Below are positions 1 to 14,800 of a stretch of 64,000 nt of DNA, in pieces. The stretch is from Formicarius rufipectus (taxonomy: Eukaryota; Chordata; Aves; Passeriformes; Formicariidae). A program made the translations under genes and the position numbers. Position 1 is the first letter of the stretch, and the number at the start of each line of letters is the position of its first letter. The stretch covers positions 124,001-188,000 of the forward strand of contig VXAU01003167.1 of the NCBI GenBank assembly GCA_013399695.1, in the 5' to 3' direction. The notes under the pieces are model-generated. The model was not told the origin of the DNA and searched no databases. It worked only from the letters and a program-made list of their open reading frames with translations.

Positions 1-3000
1 GTTAAAGGAAGTGAAGAGGGAAGGGAAGATGGTTTTTTTTGTTAGTGTTTGGCAAGCTCTGGCACAGAAAAGGCAGCTTTTGAGTTTCCTGGGAGCAGAG
101 AAACAAAAGCTGCTGCTGAAGGCTAACCTTTAAGGGAGACTCCTGATGCAATGTATTTATCTCTCCATGTTATCCTTATACTTTCTAAACAGCTGAAATA
201 ACAAATTGAGCAGAGTAGCAGGGAAGTTGTCACTGTTATTAGAAAGAGGGGTGAATTGATGCCTGACTGGCTGAAGGAGGCAGGTAGCAGGGCCCACTAC
301 AGGAAAATATCATGGCTACAGATCCTCTGAGGTGACACTGGACCTTGCTTCTTGTCCAAAATGACAATTAGGTGGCTTTAGCAATTCTCTTCAGAGAGAA
401 AAAAAAAAAAAAAGTAAAGTCTCACTACAGTTATACTTCAGGGATTTCTTCCTTTCCCTGAGGAGGGTCAAGCCAGTATTCCTTTAAAAACTTCTTTAAA
501 TATAAACCATATCCTTGTTACTTGTGGGAGGGACACACACATGTAATTTTGCAATAGTGTCCAAGGATTTTACATGTCAAAGCCCTCTTGCTGCACAAGT
601 GAAAGGGAGATGCTTGTACTGCACGTTAAGTGCATAAATGAGAGATGTGTGTGTGGTGATTGGGGGGCGTATTTGAGGAAATTACAAAATATTTCTTGAG
701 TTAAGTATGGTTATGAAACGTTTTAGTCAGGACCAGTTATACACTAGTGATTCCCAACCACATTCAACCTTTCTCATAGCATTGCATGCTGCATTCTTGT
801 CTCCCATCCTGACAGCAAACATCACAATACTTTGGTGCCCCTGCCTTACTCCACTGCTGTAAATTTGAGAGGGTGCCAATGGAAAAACTTAGATAATCAG
901 CCAAACAAAGCATATTAGTTTGATCCCTCATCTCTATTGTTGGCATTTCAATTGGGAGCCAGTATTAGAGATAACTTTTTTTTCATGGAAAGTGATTGTG
1001 TTAAATTTAAGGTTAATGCTAATATTGATTAACTTTAATCTGGACCCATATTTAACTTTCTGTCTCTCAACAGTGGCTTCCACAAGATAGAAGAAAAAAA
1101 ATTAAAGCAGAGAGAGCATGGGATATGTCAATCTCAGCTATTCATCTTTAGAATATTACAGGAGGTGAATGTGTGTGAACAGTGAAAGGAGAGAAATTGT
1201 CTGGGTTTAAAAGTGCTAAGTTCCCCAGAGAATTCCTGGTACACTTAAATTTTGGATGCTAAATCTTCCTAAACATCAGACCTATAGAGTGCAGAGTACA
1301 TCTATATTACTCACAGTATCAAATGAAAAAATCTAGAGTTTCTATTTTTTTCCCCTTTTGCTTCATTGTATATGATTAAAACCAACTGCCAATATCTCCT
1401 CTCCCTCCTTCTCTATTAATTCATGATGAATTTTGTTTTCTGGCTGACATCAGTACACTGTAATGGTTCAAAACTTTTCCAGTGCTTGCTTGGCTTGTTG
1501 CTTACTTGCTGAAAAAAGTGTTTATATCAGGATTTTTGGAAAGAAACAAAATGTGATGTTATGGAGAGAGAAGAGTTATTTTGTTTTGTTTCTGAAAAAC
1601 TTGAACTTTGAGATATTTACATTGTCTAATATGTGACTCTTATTACAAAAAACATAATGCAAGCTGTTTTCATCTTTTCCTATTCATTCTTTGTTATACC
1701 TTTGACCTTACTAATCTCAGTAGGATGTGGCATTCTGTGCACACACTGAGGTGAGACATCTGGCAGATGTGCCAGAGGGTACAATATCTTGGAGAAAACT
1801 CTCAGATATTCCTGTGATCCGGTTTTGTTTCCCCACTTGAGTTGCATGCACATATCACTGTCATCTGCTGCTAAATGCAAGTCCTTTCTGATTATTAGGT
1901 TTGACCTTAAAGACACCTTCTGTTAAAATCTCTGTGCCTTTAGTAAACTCACATATTTCAGAGTTGGATCCCATAAGGGTCCTATGTAAGGACTGAGTTC
2001 CTACCTCTGTGTGCAGATTTTGAGAATTCAAGTCTTTTGTCAAAAATCTTTGTGCAGGAACAAAGATGACTCTCTATTTTGTGAACTCCATAAAAATACT
2101 AAAAAAATTAAGAGAGCAGCTACCAACAAAACTAGAAACCATTCTAACTCTCTCCTTTGCCTACAATTTGCTGTTTTAGTTTAAAGATATCAAATATCAA
2201 GCTCATTGTGGTTTTGCATGCAGAGGAAGGAAATATAATTATTATCAGAGACAGGTACAAAATTTTAAGACACGAAATGATGATTTGCACTTACATACTG
2301 TTCCCAGTGCTGAAGAGGAGGTTACTCCCTACAAAAGCAAAAATTGAGAAACTGTTGATTGGCAGATTCATCTATGAAAAGATATTCTATATACAGTGGT
2401 GTTTGTTTATACTAAAAATAACTGCATATATTATTAACTTACTCTAATCATATGGAGTCTAAGAAAATTTCCAGAAAGCCATCAAAAACTATGGTCATTA
2501 CAATTCACAACTCACTGCACTGATTTCCTTTTTGATCTGTTACAACCAGTGCCTAACAAGAGATCACTTGGAGAAATATGTACTGAATAACATTGTTAGT
2601 GAATCAGAGTCTTTTCCTTTAACTCATATAAGAGTTTGGTTCCTAAAATGAAAAAAGTACAAAAATGAGGAGTCCTGCCTCCTTTATAACACTGTTCTTC
2701 TTTCTGAGTATCTTCTCAAATGCTTGAGCATCCTAACTCCCTATGGATTTGATGTTGTTTGGCACTGAACTAAAAGCATCTTGCCTACTGAATAGAATAA
2801 TTTAGAATGCATTACCTGCAGTCAGATTATCTGCCATATGTTGAGACTGGTAGCTGGCCATATGGGCAACAAGAAAATTTGGACTTTCAGGTCTTGGCAG
2901 CTTCTCTTTCTGAGACGTTCTTGTAAACAACTAATTTCATTGTGAGGTTTTCAAACTGAAGGTCAAATGCACTTCATTTAATATCCATCTTTCTTCTTTC

Positions 3001-5044
3001 TTTGCTTAACAGAATGCTATCCCTGTTTTACTGTGTCCAGCTGGCACATCCACAGCATGCTGATTTAATTTAAAAAATCACTACTTGTTGTAGAAGCCAG
3101 ATGTAGCTGAATAGTAGTATTTTGCTCATAGTGTTGTTCTGATGGCTGAACTGTTGCAGGGGCCACTCCTGCAAAGAGAGCAGTGAGGACTTCCAGAGTA
3201 GTAAGAGAAGGTGGGAAATGCTGCATCTGTGATGTGCCTGAGAGGGGGATTGTTCTTTAACAGGGTGGGCATCTGTCATCCTGTGGCTCTAGAATTTGAG
3301 ATGGTTCTTCAAACATACCATTACTGAGGTTCACTTAAGTTGTAGGAAATTCCAGGCCAGCAGCAGATTTAATGGGCTTGCAGGTACCCTTCCTGCTCAG
3401 TTTCAAACTTTCAGGCACAAATGTGTCTTTGGGAAGGTGATACAAGGGCCATGGTCAGCTTGCTTTCAGAAAGTAAAGAGTAGCCATCAATATTATGAAG
3501 ATCCCCATAAACTTCTTTTCTAGTTCCACACTGCAATACTATCAACTCAGACCTGATACCAAAAGTACACTGAACAAAGTACCATTTGCATTAGATATAC
3601 CACTGTGATTTATGAGCATTGTTCACATTGTCCTAGGAAATGAAAGCTGAGATTGTCACCTGATTACAGTAAACCTGACTGCTAGATCATTCTGTTTATC
3701 CCTTGCCTGCCTCACCTTTCCCAAGTGGGTTGTCTGACTGTTCTTCATACTGTTTGGTTGGGACAGAAATGAGATTAAATAGATTGCTGGATGCATATAA
3801 TATAAACGAAGATAAGAAAACAACTGATGAGGGTAGAGATAAAACAGTCTTATGTAAGACTTCCACAGTAGAAACTTTGCTTTGGTATAAAATGACAGCC
3901 ATTCAGTATCTGCCATTCAGACAGAACCTGTCACCTAACAGTAAAGAGGAAATAATGGCTACAGGCAAGAGCATGAGATCGATCGTGAAAGGGCTTGAAT
4001 TTTGTTCTGGGCTTTGGAGAAGTCAATCCTCATTTTTTCCATACCTTCTTTGCATTTTATTCATGTTAGTATCCAAGATTGCTGCCCGTCTTGCTTAAAC
4101 TTACCTGTTACATTTTGAAAATGGTTATGCCTCTTTCTTCACCGTCTGAACAATCTCGTGCTTTTGATCTTTCCTCATAGGTCCTATTTTCTAACTATTT
4201 GAGCGATGCCTTTGCCTTTCTCTGGACTCCTCCAACCAATGCATAAAAATCTGTAACTGCAGTGGCTGTAAGGGGGCATGTTACTCTAGCTCAGGCATTC
4301 CTCCTCTGAGGATGGAAAAGCACTTGCTAAGGATGCCAAAGCCCAACAACTAGGGAAAAAGGAGAGACTGTGAAGGTACTCTAAGACCTGACTATTTCCA
4401 CTACCTTCTATGGAAGTCCTGGTCACCAGATGCTAATGATAAATCATCAATTGTAAGCATTTCTGTCACCTCCTTCGAGCCTTATTTGTGTAGCTACAAG
4501 CACCCTTCATAAGCTTCCTTTTGCCTTGCTGTCATCTTAATTGATGTTCTCTACATGACTTTTTTTGGAAACACATGCTAAAACTAAATTCATATAACTA
4601 TTCTGGCTATATTAGGATCTAACGAGATTGTATTACCTTATCTTATACAGAAATAGTCTAGAGATAGACTACTTCATCTTGAATTGGCCCCCCATGTGAC
4701 AGGAGGCCCTTGGAACTGTAAGGGAACAGATACCAATGAAAATGCTAATCAGCTACAGTGCCTAGAGCAGTGCTTGGCTGCTTAAGATGCCCCCTGCATA
4801 CTGTTTTCCTCAATACTATGAATATCACCATTTCTTCTAAAAGTTATTGATACTTCTCTTTTACCAGCTTGTCCTATCTCTTGTACCCCCTGCATCATAT
4901 TATGCAGGTCAGGCATTACAATAATTGGTGTCTGCTTGAGTTTCATTTTTGAGATGTTACATGTAGTTTTACTTCTGCCACAGAAAGAAAAAAATATCTG
5001 AAATTTTCTATCTTGGTGCTTTGTTCTGCATTGTTTCAGGACTA
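1..5044. other. Intergenic, no gene seen
   Basis: AT-rich single-copy-like DNA upstream of FBXL7. Open frames are short and have no recognisable sequence. An A15-type run lies near 400-414. I see no repeats with clear borders. Confidence 0.6.
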
Positions 5045-5540
5045 GCCAAAACTTCAACATGCTTCCCATGGAGTCACAGTCTCCCTCAGGCATCCCCCTA
5101 CTCTGGCATGGGGTCTTCCACAGGTTCTAGGTGGATTTCTGCTCCCCCATGGATCACCATGGAGTGCAGGAGGACAGCCTGCCTCACATGGGCTGCACCA
5201 CGGGCTGCACCACGGGCTGCAGGGGAATCTCTTCTCTGGTGCCTGGAGCACCTCCCCCTCCTTCTCCATTGACCTTGGTATCTGCTGGGCCGTTCCTATC
5301 ACATATTCTCACTTCCTGCTCTGGCTGCTGTTGTGCAGTGAGTTTTTTCCCTTCTTCTTGAATACATTATCCCAGAGGTGTCACCAAGGTAGCTGATGGG
5401 CTTAGCCAATGGCAGGTTGGTCTTGAAGGCAGCTGGCATTGGCTCTGCTGGGCACGCAGGAAGCTGCTGGCAGCTTCTCATAGAAACCAGACCTGTAGCC
5501 CTCCTGCTACCAAAACCTTACCACGCAAACCCAATACATT
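5045..5540. mobile_element. Endogenous-retrovirus-derived interspersed repeat of songbird type
   Basis: This block is GC-richer than its flanks. It resembles a very common bird repeat that I recall from ERV/LTR-derived sequence, with phrases such as a constant GGAGCACCTCC followed by CTTCTCCATTGACCTTGGT and a right end near CGCAAACCCAATACA. Several short frames cross it but none is coherent. It contains a 12-bp tandem (see 5190-5222). I cannot tell orientation or whether it is LTR or internal sequence, and both borders are approximate. Confidence 0.5.
5190..5222 (+). repeat. 12-bp tandem repeat, 2.75 copies
   Basis: GGGCTGCACCAC occurs at 5190-5201 and 5202-5213, with a partial third copy at 5214-5222. 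It lies inside the ERV-derived block and reads as a local expansion of a GGGCTGCA motif typical of that repeat. Confidence 0.85.
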
Positions 5541-8500
5541 TAGTGAGCACATGGGAAATCAGGCCTGTGGAAGTGATCTTGTAGAAACATGGGCTACAGC
5601 TGAAGCAAAGATAGGGGCTGGAGGGTACAAAGCTCTGAGAAGGGAGAAGGAACTGAATGAAGATTTCATAGCTGCAGCAGAGACACAGCATTAAAAAACA
5701 GAGCACCAAATTGCTCTTTCCTGCTGCTGTCCCTCCCTTTCCCATTTTCTTAAATTAGTCACCCAAAAACTGAATTCAGCAGCAGTTGTTGGTTCTTGGT
5801 AAGTGGCATCCCTGACTTTCCCTAAACTGCTTAGGGAGATGCCCTGAACTAAATCTGTATCCTAGTGCATTAAGGGACAAATCAAATTTGCAAATGAAGG
5901 TTGCTCTCAGTGTGAGCTTCTTAATAAGAAAATTTCTCATTGCTTTGCTTTAGCAGGTTTAGCAGTTATAGGGTATTTAAGTGCAGAACATACTACAGCT
6001 GGCAGAAAAATAGCTGTTTTCATGCTGTGAGTACTTCTTTTTTTTCAGTCAAGATACTTTTGATATGTATCATTTGAGTAAGATATTCTAGTCTTCAGTC
6101 CTTAGTGAGAGAATCCAGTATTTCATGGTTTAAATGGGCATTGCTAACTTAAGGTTTGCATTTCCAGGCTTAGCTTTACCACACAGCACTGTGTATTCAT
6201 CTTTTTTGGAGTCTACATTCTTGTTCATATATACAATATATAGTCTCTGTTCCATAAATCTTAACCAGTTGTGATCATGAGATAAACCCTAACATATGAA
6301 TCTCCTGACTTTGAAAATGACTGGGGGCACATTTTGTGCTTGAGTATATAGGTATGACACTGGACCAGTGGAATAATGAAGTTAAATTATAGCCCAACTG
6401 AAAAATTGTCATTTGCTATTTTGGCAGATTATCTATGTTGAGAGAATGATTAGAGAATGGAGAAACTTCCTTCATCAGCGACCAATACAGTCCAATACAC
6501 AGCTAGACAGGGACAATAGTAGGAATGCCAGTTCCGTTGCCTCAGGGGAGAGGGAATGTCATTTCAAAGAGAACAGGACAGGAAGACTTCAGCACGTGAA
6601 TATTCTAGCAGAAATAGGTTTCTGAGCACAAAGCCATTTGTAACTTCTACTATTGAGGCCACCAAATACAGTAGGAATTTAGCTGCTTTTAATGCAGCAG
6701 TCAAAGGGTCAAATTCTTTCCCTTGCTGCTCCAGCGTAGCTCTGTGGCAGTCTGCTGGGCTCCGCCAGTGAAACTGAAGAGGAGGATTTGGCTTGAAGCC
6801 TGGTTTTAATCTGCACGTATGGTATCAATTTTGGAAGCATTTTCTGGTTGTCCGCACAGTTATAAAAGGGTAGAACAATATATTTCTTCTCTTCCCCAGT
6901 TAAAAAACAGGCTTTTGTTAACTCATTTGTGTTAAATCTCTACCTGAAAAGTGTAATAGTTAGCTTCATATTCAGTCTTCCCATAGGATTGGCCTGTCTA
7001 TTAGCAAGTGCCTCTGTTGTCAGGCCTAAGGGAAAAGGCTGCTCTGGAGAAACCAGCTTGCCCCAGCAGATCACAGTTCTCTCCTGCACACACAGCTGAT
7101 GCTGAGTCCATTGGGACACCTACAGATCCCCCTTTTGATTCCATGGGGACATCTACACATCCCCCTTCTGACCATAGGCACTGGAGTCTCGTGCCCATCA
7201 GCCTTCTTCCTCCTTTTCCTTTGCATATTCATCCAGCTGTTTGCTTAGAGGTGAAGAGTTTTGTGGTGAATGGGATATTGGCAACAATTGTACATTTTCA
7301 ACTGGCTGATGAAGAGAGAACGTCTCCTTATGCTCACTGAAATCTTCAGCTTTTTTGATAAGTACAGCAGCCATCAGCCATTAATAAATTTCAGGTCCCA
7401 TTAACAAGAACTGACCCCCTCAAAAAGCTTCATCTCAAGTGCTGTTGTAACTTTCTTAATTGCTGGCTTACTATAAGGTTTTTTTGAGGTGGTCTCAGGA
7501 CACATTTCTTAGTTTTGGTCCCTTCTTCAGTGCTTAATGTCACCCCTTTCTTTGGGGCAGATATTGCTTCCTTGTGCTTCTGAGAAAGACCAGCCGCCCT
7601 CCCCAGGGTACAGAACTGCAAAAAGCTGCCTGTAGCATGGATCTCATCTTTCCCATGTAATTGCAAATAGCACTCGTATTTTCTTTAGAATCTGACAAAA
7701 CTAGCATTTGAAAGGCAATTCAGTCTTTACGGTAATTTTTATCCTTTTTCTTTTCCCTGTTTTCTCATCTAATTCCCAATTTTTCCTCCTTTGCAATTGC
7801 TTCTTCCTTTGTTTGTCTTCCCTCTTTTTGTACTCTCCTCCTTTTTTTACCTCTTTTGTCTACCTTAATACTCAGTCAGCAGCCCAGATCAAAATTTCCA
7901 CGTGGCTGTACAGACCTAATAATTCTTTGTTCTTTTAATAGGCCTAAAAATCTTTTTCAGCATAAGCTACTTCAATAAATATCATAAGATAACTCCTTAA
8001 GAAGCAAATTATCCACAGTGGCAGGCTGCATGTGATAAACTTAGCTTTGGTTTCACAACTAGGAAATAAAATTCCTGGAAAATGTAGGAGGTGAAGAAAA
8101 CTGATGCAGAGAGATGAATCAAGGTTGTTGGCTGCAGAGTCATAATGGCAAGCCCTATTATGTACCACCTAGTAGAAAATACATGCCACCTTGGATTTCT
8201 GCCAACAGCTGTCCATGTGTGCTGATACGATTATCACAGGTTAACAAATCACTGGAAGTTCCAATTATTTTCAGCAAACTGGCACTGTAATTACTTCTAG
8301 CAATTTCCCTAGACTTCTTGACCTGTAACATCAGTAGTTCATAATGATTAAAATAAGAAGCAAAACAGGGAGCTCATCATGCTTTCTAGAGCATAGTGCT
8401 TCTCTGGTATTTTATACAGAATATGTATTATCTCTGTTGTGCTGGTTTAGAATTATCTCTTATAAAAGACAGGTCTCTAATTGCTGACTTAACTGAAATT

Positions 8501-11500
8501 ACCTTCCAACATACTTATTAGGAAAACAAGCTTTGGCCCCCGTAGACCAGTATGGCTCTGTCTGTATTTCAAGACCTGAGAATATCTGAAAGAAGTTCTC
8601 TTTTGATACAGTGAAAATTGTTGGATAAACTCAAAGCTGATTACAGTCATCATAGGCTTATCTTAATTTGGCTGTTTTGCATATTGAATGTTGAAGATGA
8701 GTAACGTCCTATTTTGGAAATACATTCCCAGTACTCTAAGTGACTATGAAAACAACTCAGGTTCTTTACTTTTTACCTGCAGCATCAGCTTTCTTAATGA
8801 CAAATCAGAAATTCAACTGAGAGAATACAGGTTTCTTAGTCTATCCATTTTGTTCTGGCTATCTACTACCAATTACTAGTTCTAGTGCATGTAAATCTTT
8901 TGCTTTATGCAGTAGTTTGATCATGACTGTAAGTATGAACCTGTTTTCATAGTCCTGATGTTTCGTTTTGGATGGTGGTAGCAACAGTGGGAAATCTTAT
9001 CTAATCAGGCCATTGAACACAAGCATGTCAGACGCCTTGTATGTCTGGAGTTGATCATTGCACCATGAGACAAGTTCTGGCCATTTTGTGCACCTCAAAT
9101 TTAGATCTGTATGACTCAGTTGACAATAATTCTGAGTAACCCTGGAATAGGTTGATACAGATCCAGAACCTCAGGCTGTAGTGTACTGCACAACACAACA
9201 CACTGTCAGTTTTCATACACTGATTTGCTAAGTCTCTGAGTAACTCTTGCATCATTAGTGGGTTAAACAAAGGTATTGAAAAGGTCTGCCTGAGGTTTAA
9301 GGATTTTTATCCAAGGGAAATTATGACAGCATATTTAACATTTCATCCTGCAAAAAATTCTGAATTTCAGGGCCAATTAAAATGTAAAGAAACCCACAGA
9401 AAATATACTTAGGTAATGCCTTCATAGATTCAGGGCTAGATTAATCAGACAACATAATTATTTGAATGGATTTGTCCAAGGAAAATGATATTTCTGTACA
9501 GTATGCTTTGAGGTCTTTTTCTCTCACACCATTGAATAGTTTACAAAAAAAAAAAGCCCACAACTGTGCTAAACACACACAGTTGTTTGGTTGTACCAAG
9601 TTTTTGTTCCAGCAGTGGAATTCATTAAAGCAGCATGTTCTGTGTATTGCCAGCAGGTCATCGGTGCATGCTTGAGTCAGATTCCTGACCTTTCTTTTCA
9701 CTTGCCAAGTCTGTTAGATTTTCTCATCCTGAAGACTGTTGAAATATATGTAATTTATAATATATCTAGTCCTACTTTTCTCATAGCTGAGACTATCTTC
9801 ACAGGAGTGCTCATTAGTTTTCTCTGGTAATTATTGACTAGTTTATTTTATACAGAGTCAGATGCTTAACTGTATGAAATAGAAATATTTTCCCCTTACC
9901 TAACGAAAATTGCAATTGAATTTGAAACCTATGTGAGATAAGCTTTTTCCTTCAGTGGGGTGATTGGAGGTCATCCTAAGAAGCTACTCAACTGTATATA
10001 TTTCTAGTAAATAATGTGGACTTGTAATTTTCTAATCTGATGTTCTGGTTTCTTGTATTGTCCCTAACCTCCGAGTTTCAGTGCTGTATTTCACACCCTC
10101 ATTTGATTTTGGCACTAACCATAAGCATCTCAGTCCATACAAGTCTATGTGTCAGGCCAACTCCTACATTAGGTTCGCTATCTTGAATCTAAAAATTATG
10201 CCCCTGCCTCCCTAATTTCATAGACACTCTCAGAACATTCTCAACACAGTTTACTTACCTCAGACCTATCATTGTGAGAGCAAACAAGGGATTTTTTTTC
10301 TGTTTCCAAGTTAGAAATATTTGCAATTTTTCAGAGTCAATGAGGAGGCTACAACAACCTTGCCATCAGATAGGTCTTTTAGCTGTTCTTTTTCCAATTC
10401 ACAGGAAGAAATGATCCTGTCAAGAGACAAACTTCCTTGAAAGGAATTTTGCACAAGAACAGTGAATATATGCGAGGGCCCAGTGCTGAAACGCCAAGAT
10501 CTGTATCAGAGTACTAACTCCACTGTTATTACGGTAAGCAGACTTTTACACCATCTAGATCCACAGCAATGTAAATACACACCAGACTCCCCTGAACCAA
10601 AGTGTGGTATTGATTTTGGTGTGCTCTGCTGCACTGTTAGGGATCTTAATGACATACTGTTACTTCAAACAGCATGACAATCTTACTAAAATAATCTATT
10701 TTTCCTCAATAATTAGAGGCAAAACAAAAGTTAGGTGATCCCAAAAAACCTCTGATGAGAATTTCTCTTAACATTCCTTTCGATCTCTAGTGCTCCTGCT
10801 CCAAAGGAAAGCATCTAGATAAGAGAAGAATCATTTCGTAGGAAAGTGTTTCCCTTATAGACAAGTTTTAAACATCTTTTTCATCATCAGAAAGGTTTTT
10901 GTCACTGACCATACTGAGGCAGGATTTCTTAATAAGAAGTGTTCCTCTGGAACACTAGTCAAAGGTAAAAAACATAATTTTGGGATTTGAAAATTATGTG
11001 GACCCATATTCCTTTTCTCCATTCTTTCCCATCCTGCTTGTCTGAGCTGGCAACAAAAGGAATATAAAATATGCCTGCACTGGGTGATACAAAAATGAAT
11101 TTGAACACCATGGACCTGTTCAGAGTTTGGCACAAACTTGCTATGTGTTCGCCATCCCTTTCTTCAGGGGGAACCTATATGTCCTGCTCCTATGTGCATC
11201 AAAGGACAGATCTCTGTGTTGCCTCTCAAGACCCCCTTTATTGGCTTTACAGTGCCAGTAGTACTTCATGAGGTTATTTTAGTGTGGAGATGGTTAGTAG
11301 TGAAATGAATTTGAGAATTTAATTAAGGAAATACAGAATGTGAAGTAGCAGCATGTCCCCAAAAATGAAGCTATATAATTTAGAGGATCTAGCCTTTTCT
11401 GGCATTTGTTACAGCACAGTGAATGCAGTTCATTTCAGTGTGATTTCAAAAGCAGATAAGGAAGTATGTGCATTATAGGAATCACTCAAAAAAGATAGTT

Positions 11501-11707
11501 TGAGTTTTGAGACCATTTGCCTCACAAATGCTTTGAGAGTGCAAAATAGCAGTGGGTAACTTAAACTTTGCCTTAGGAAGGATGTATGATACTCACTTTT
11601 TTTAGAGATTATTTTTTTTCTTTGCATGAAAGGGAAACGCCTACAATACAATTAAAAGACTCAAATCTATCCATCACTGAAATCGTGTTGTGTCCTGTGA
11701 CCTGCAG
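5541..11707. other. Intergenic, no gene seen
   Basis: Apart from the 33-bp tandem at 7108 and an A12 run near 9545, nothing here is recognisable. The region 7730-7870 is pyrimidine-rich on the plus strand. Confidence 0.6.
7108..7171 (+). repeat. 33-bp tandem duplication
   Basis: Two imperfect copies start at 7108 and 7141, each beginning CCATxGGGACA and containing CTACA-ATCCCCCTT. This is a simple two-copy minisatellite seed with no link to any gene. Confidence 0.75.
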
Positions 11708-11850
11708 TAGAATCATAGATTATTCTGGATTGGAAGGGATCTTTGAAGTACATCCGCTCCAACCCTGCTGCAAGGAGCAGGGGTATCTTCTACTAGATCA
11801 GGTTGTTCAGAGCACAATCGAACCTGGCCTTGAGTGTTTTCGGGGTGTTA
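11708..11850 (-). mobile_element. CR1 LINE 3' fragment
   Basis: On the plus strand the block opens with AATCATAGATTATTCTGGA, the reverse complement of a CR1 3' end. It continues with the usual TCCAACCC and CTGGCCTTGAGTG phrases. Similarity fades after about 11850, so only the last ~140 bases of the element are present. No coding capacity remains. Confidence 0.85.
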
Positions 11851-14800
11851 CAAGTTGAGATGAAGTTCTGCAGTGCTTCTTCGCTGTCCTGGTCCTTCTA
11901 CTACATGGTGTGCTTCTGTCAGCCCATGAGAGGAGTAAGGCTACTTCTTTCACACATAGAGCTCATAATGGTTGTAGTAACTTTACTTTGGAAGAAGACT
12001 GGTGCCTTCCCTTTCCCAATGTCCTTTTGTTATTTTCCCCTTGCCCAGTCCAACTTTTCAAATGAATCTTTTTCTTATCAGTCACTATGTAAGCACTGTT
12101 TTCCCACACCTGAAGACCCATGGACCAACGTTAATCATGCACAAGCTTTTTCACACAGCTATTTTGTAAAGTCACTCAGTAGAATGCATGTCAGGAAGTG
12201 ACAGAGAGTATAAGCCTTCAGTTACTCGCCTATACAAGGTTATTCAATTTACATAGATGTGATTAAATTACCTCATTAAAGGCAATTAAATCTGGTGTCA
12301 CAGTGTTAAAGATCTACAGAAAAACTGTATTACTAAAAGCAATTCCCACTGCAAGTAACTCAAATTAAAAAAAAAAATGATGAAAGGTTATCTCTATGCA
12401 GTATAATTTGCTTGTTTCTTTACTGGCTAAGTAATTCATTCTGCAGGTCTTTGAAATTAAATTAAGGGAACAACTTCATAAAAGTTTTAGGGCTGCAGTA
12501 ACTACATTTGAGTGCTGGACTCTAGACATGGAGCTTCTGAAGAAGCCACCCATACTGACCTCCAGAATGGCCAGCTGAGCCAAGGAGAGCTGCATTGATA
12601 CAGACCTCTCACACAGCATGTCTGTGCATGCGCTCTTTCTGTGCAGAGTGAAATCTGCCATGACAAAGGTTCTATCAATCTACTAAGACTTGTGTTCATC
12701 ATGTGTTCTTGCTGATGAGCCCTTGATATCCTCCAAGATAGTTGTACTACACTTATGGTGGTCAGGTTTCTGTTAAAAATACTGTGTAAATATGCTGTGA
12801 AACGTGAAACAGATGAAACAGTTGTAAAACAATGCTGAGATATAATGGCTAATCTCACGCTAACTTCAGAAATTGTCAGTGCTGTATGATGATGTGTTGC
12901 CCTCTCACTTTAGGAAAAAATGTAGAGCAAAAGCAGGGTTTCTGTTTTTCCCTATTTAGCTAATGAGAGTTTGACTGGGGTATAAGCATTTCATCTTTAC
13001 TACCCTGCTATTTTCGCTCATTTTGGAAAACAATAGAGACTTGGATGTTTTGTATAACAGGCTTGTAACCCAACACATACATCTAACTTAGCAACTTGCT
13101 GGAGTATTACATCCCTCATGGCAATGTAGTCCCTGCTATGCATGGAAGCAGGCCCCTTCTCTGTCTTGAACTGAGTTTCCTGCTTTGAACATATCCCATT
13201 ATCTCTGCCCTTGGGTCAGCATTTTATGTGCAGCATTCCCTCCAGTGGGCTGTATGACAGCAAAATTTTTGTGCCACAGCTCCTCTGAGATTAGCCATTC
13301 TCTCCCCACTCCTCAGGGTAGGAACAATGGCTGCTAAAATGGTGACAGGAACAGAGAGTGGTTTCAGCTTCCCTGTCTTTTATGTAGCCACAGGGCAGAA
13401 AGAGGACTCAGTCTTTCAAAGCTCTATAGGGGAGATGTAGGCCTCAAACATTTCCATGTACATGCAAGAAGAGAACATGCAGCTAAAATGCGTGATTCAC
13501 AATGATAATGCAATCTATCCCGAGCATCATAATTTTCCTTTTCTTGTTGTACCTTCTTCCTATCTCTAGTAGTACAGGCAACTACTTCAGAAGTTTGACT
13601 TTGTCATATTATTGTGTGTCACACCTGAAAATGTAGCTTCTCCCAAAATCTGATTGCATTGCCTCAGCTCCTATGGCAAAGGGATCAATATGACCAATGA
13701 CCCAGTCAACGTATCTGGGTGCTACTTTGAATGAGCCAAGAGCTCATTACCACAAAATACTCTACACCAGATGTGATTTGCTTATAAATGGCATAGTAGT
13801 ATCCAAACCAAAGACGGATTGTCAGGAGGTGCACCTTAAAATGAGAGGACTGCTAATGAAAAGACAATTAAAAATATTAGCAGAACATTATTTTAAAAGT
13901 GTATCACTTTCAGTAGTGGTTTTTCACAGCTCTCTCTTTTCTTGTAATGTAAGGCATAACAAGAAATAAATATCCTAAAACACAGCCCCATCTACAGCCT
14001 CAAAGAAAAAAAAAAAAGCAACTAATGTGAAAGAACAGTAACCCCAACTCTGGGGATTTTTTGTGTTGTTTAAAGCCCTACATAAATCAAGAGGAGGCCC
14101 ACAAAGGGAAGACTGGTTTCAGGGACTGGTCTTGATTTTCTGCTTAGGATAATCAAGATCAGGAATCCATCTCTAATTAAAGGCAAACAGAAAATATGCA
14201 GGATTTTCACATACATTCTTTTCATACTCATAGTTCAACGTGTTATGTATATAGTATTCTTTTCCTTTTATTCAACTCAAATTATGTGCAGGCAGCTTCA
14301 ACTGCAGGGAAAGGTTGGGAGTATTTAGGATACCTAGAATTTAACTCCTTCACTCCCACAATAGAAAGACATGTTTCTTTGTCAGAGGTATTCAACAGAA
14401 ATGTTGTTTCTATTTTCAACAGAAAACATCAATGATTATGTGTAATTCTGTTATGTGGGGGGTTTGTTTGGTGGTTTTTTCTTGGGCTTTTTTGTGTTTG
14501 TTTGGGGTTTTTTTTGGGGGGGAGTATTGTTTTTTTGTTTCAGTTTTGTTGGGTTTGGGGTTTTTTTTTAATTTTTTTTTTTTAATTTCTTTTTAAACTG
14601 AGTATATTGCAGTCAAGATAGTTGCCTGGTTTCTTTGAAAATAAGATATGCTTTTAGTTTTAATAAACATAGTGCTTTTTCCTTGTCTACTTCTGTTGTA
14701 GCTCTGGTTCTTTTTGCAGTGATTTTCCATGAATATGTCATTCAAATGAATGAAATTTAAGCAGGATGTGGGTTTTGTCACTTTGATCATGATGTTGTTT

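Noticed and set aside
3703..4098. 131-codon open frame in intergenic DNA
   Set aside because: No recognisable domain, ordinary intergenic composition, and no splice or promoter context.
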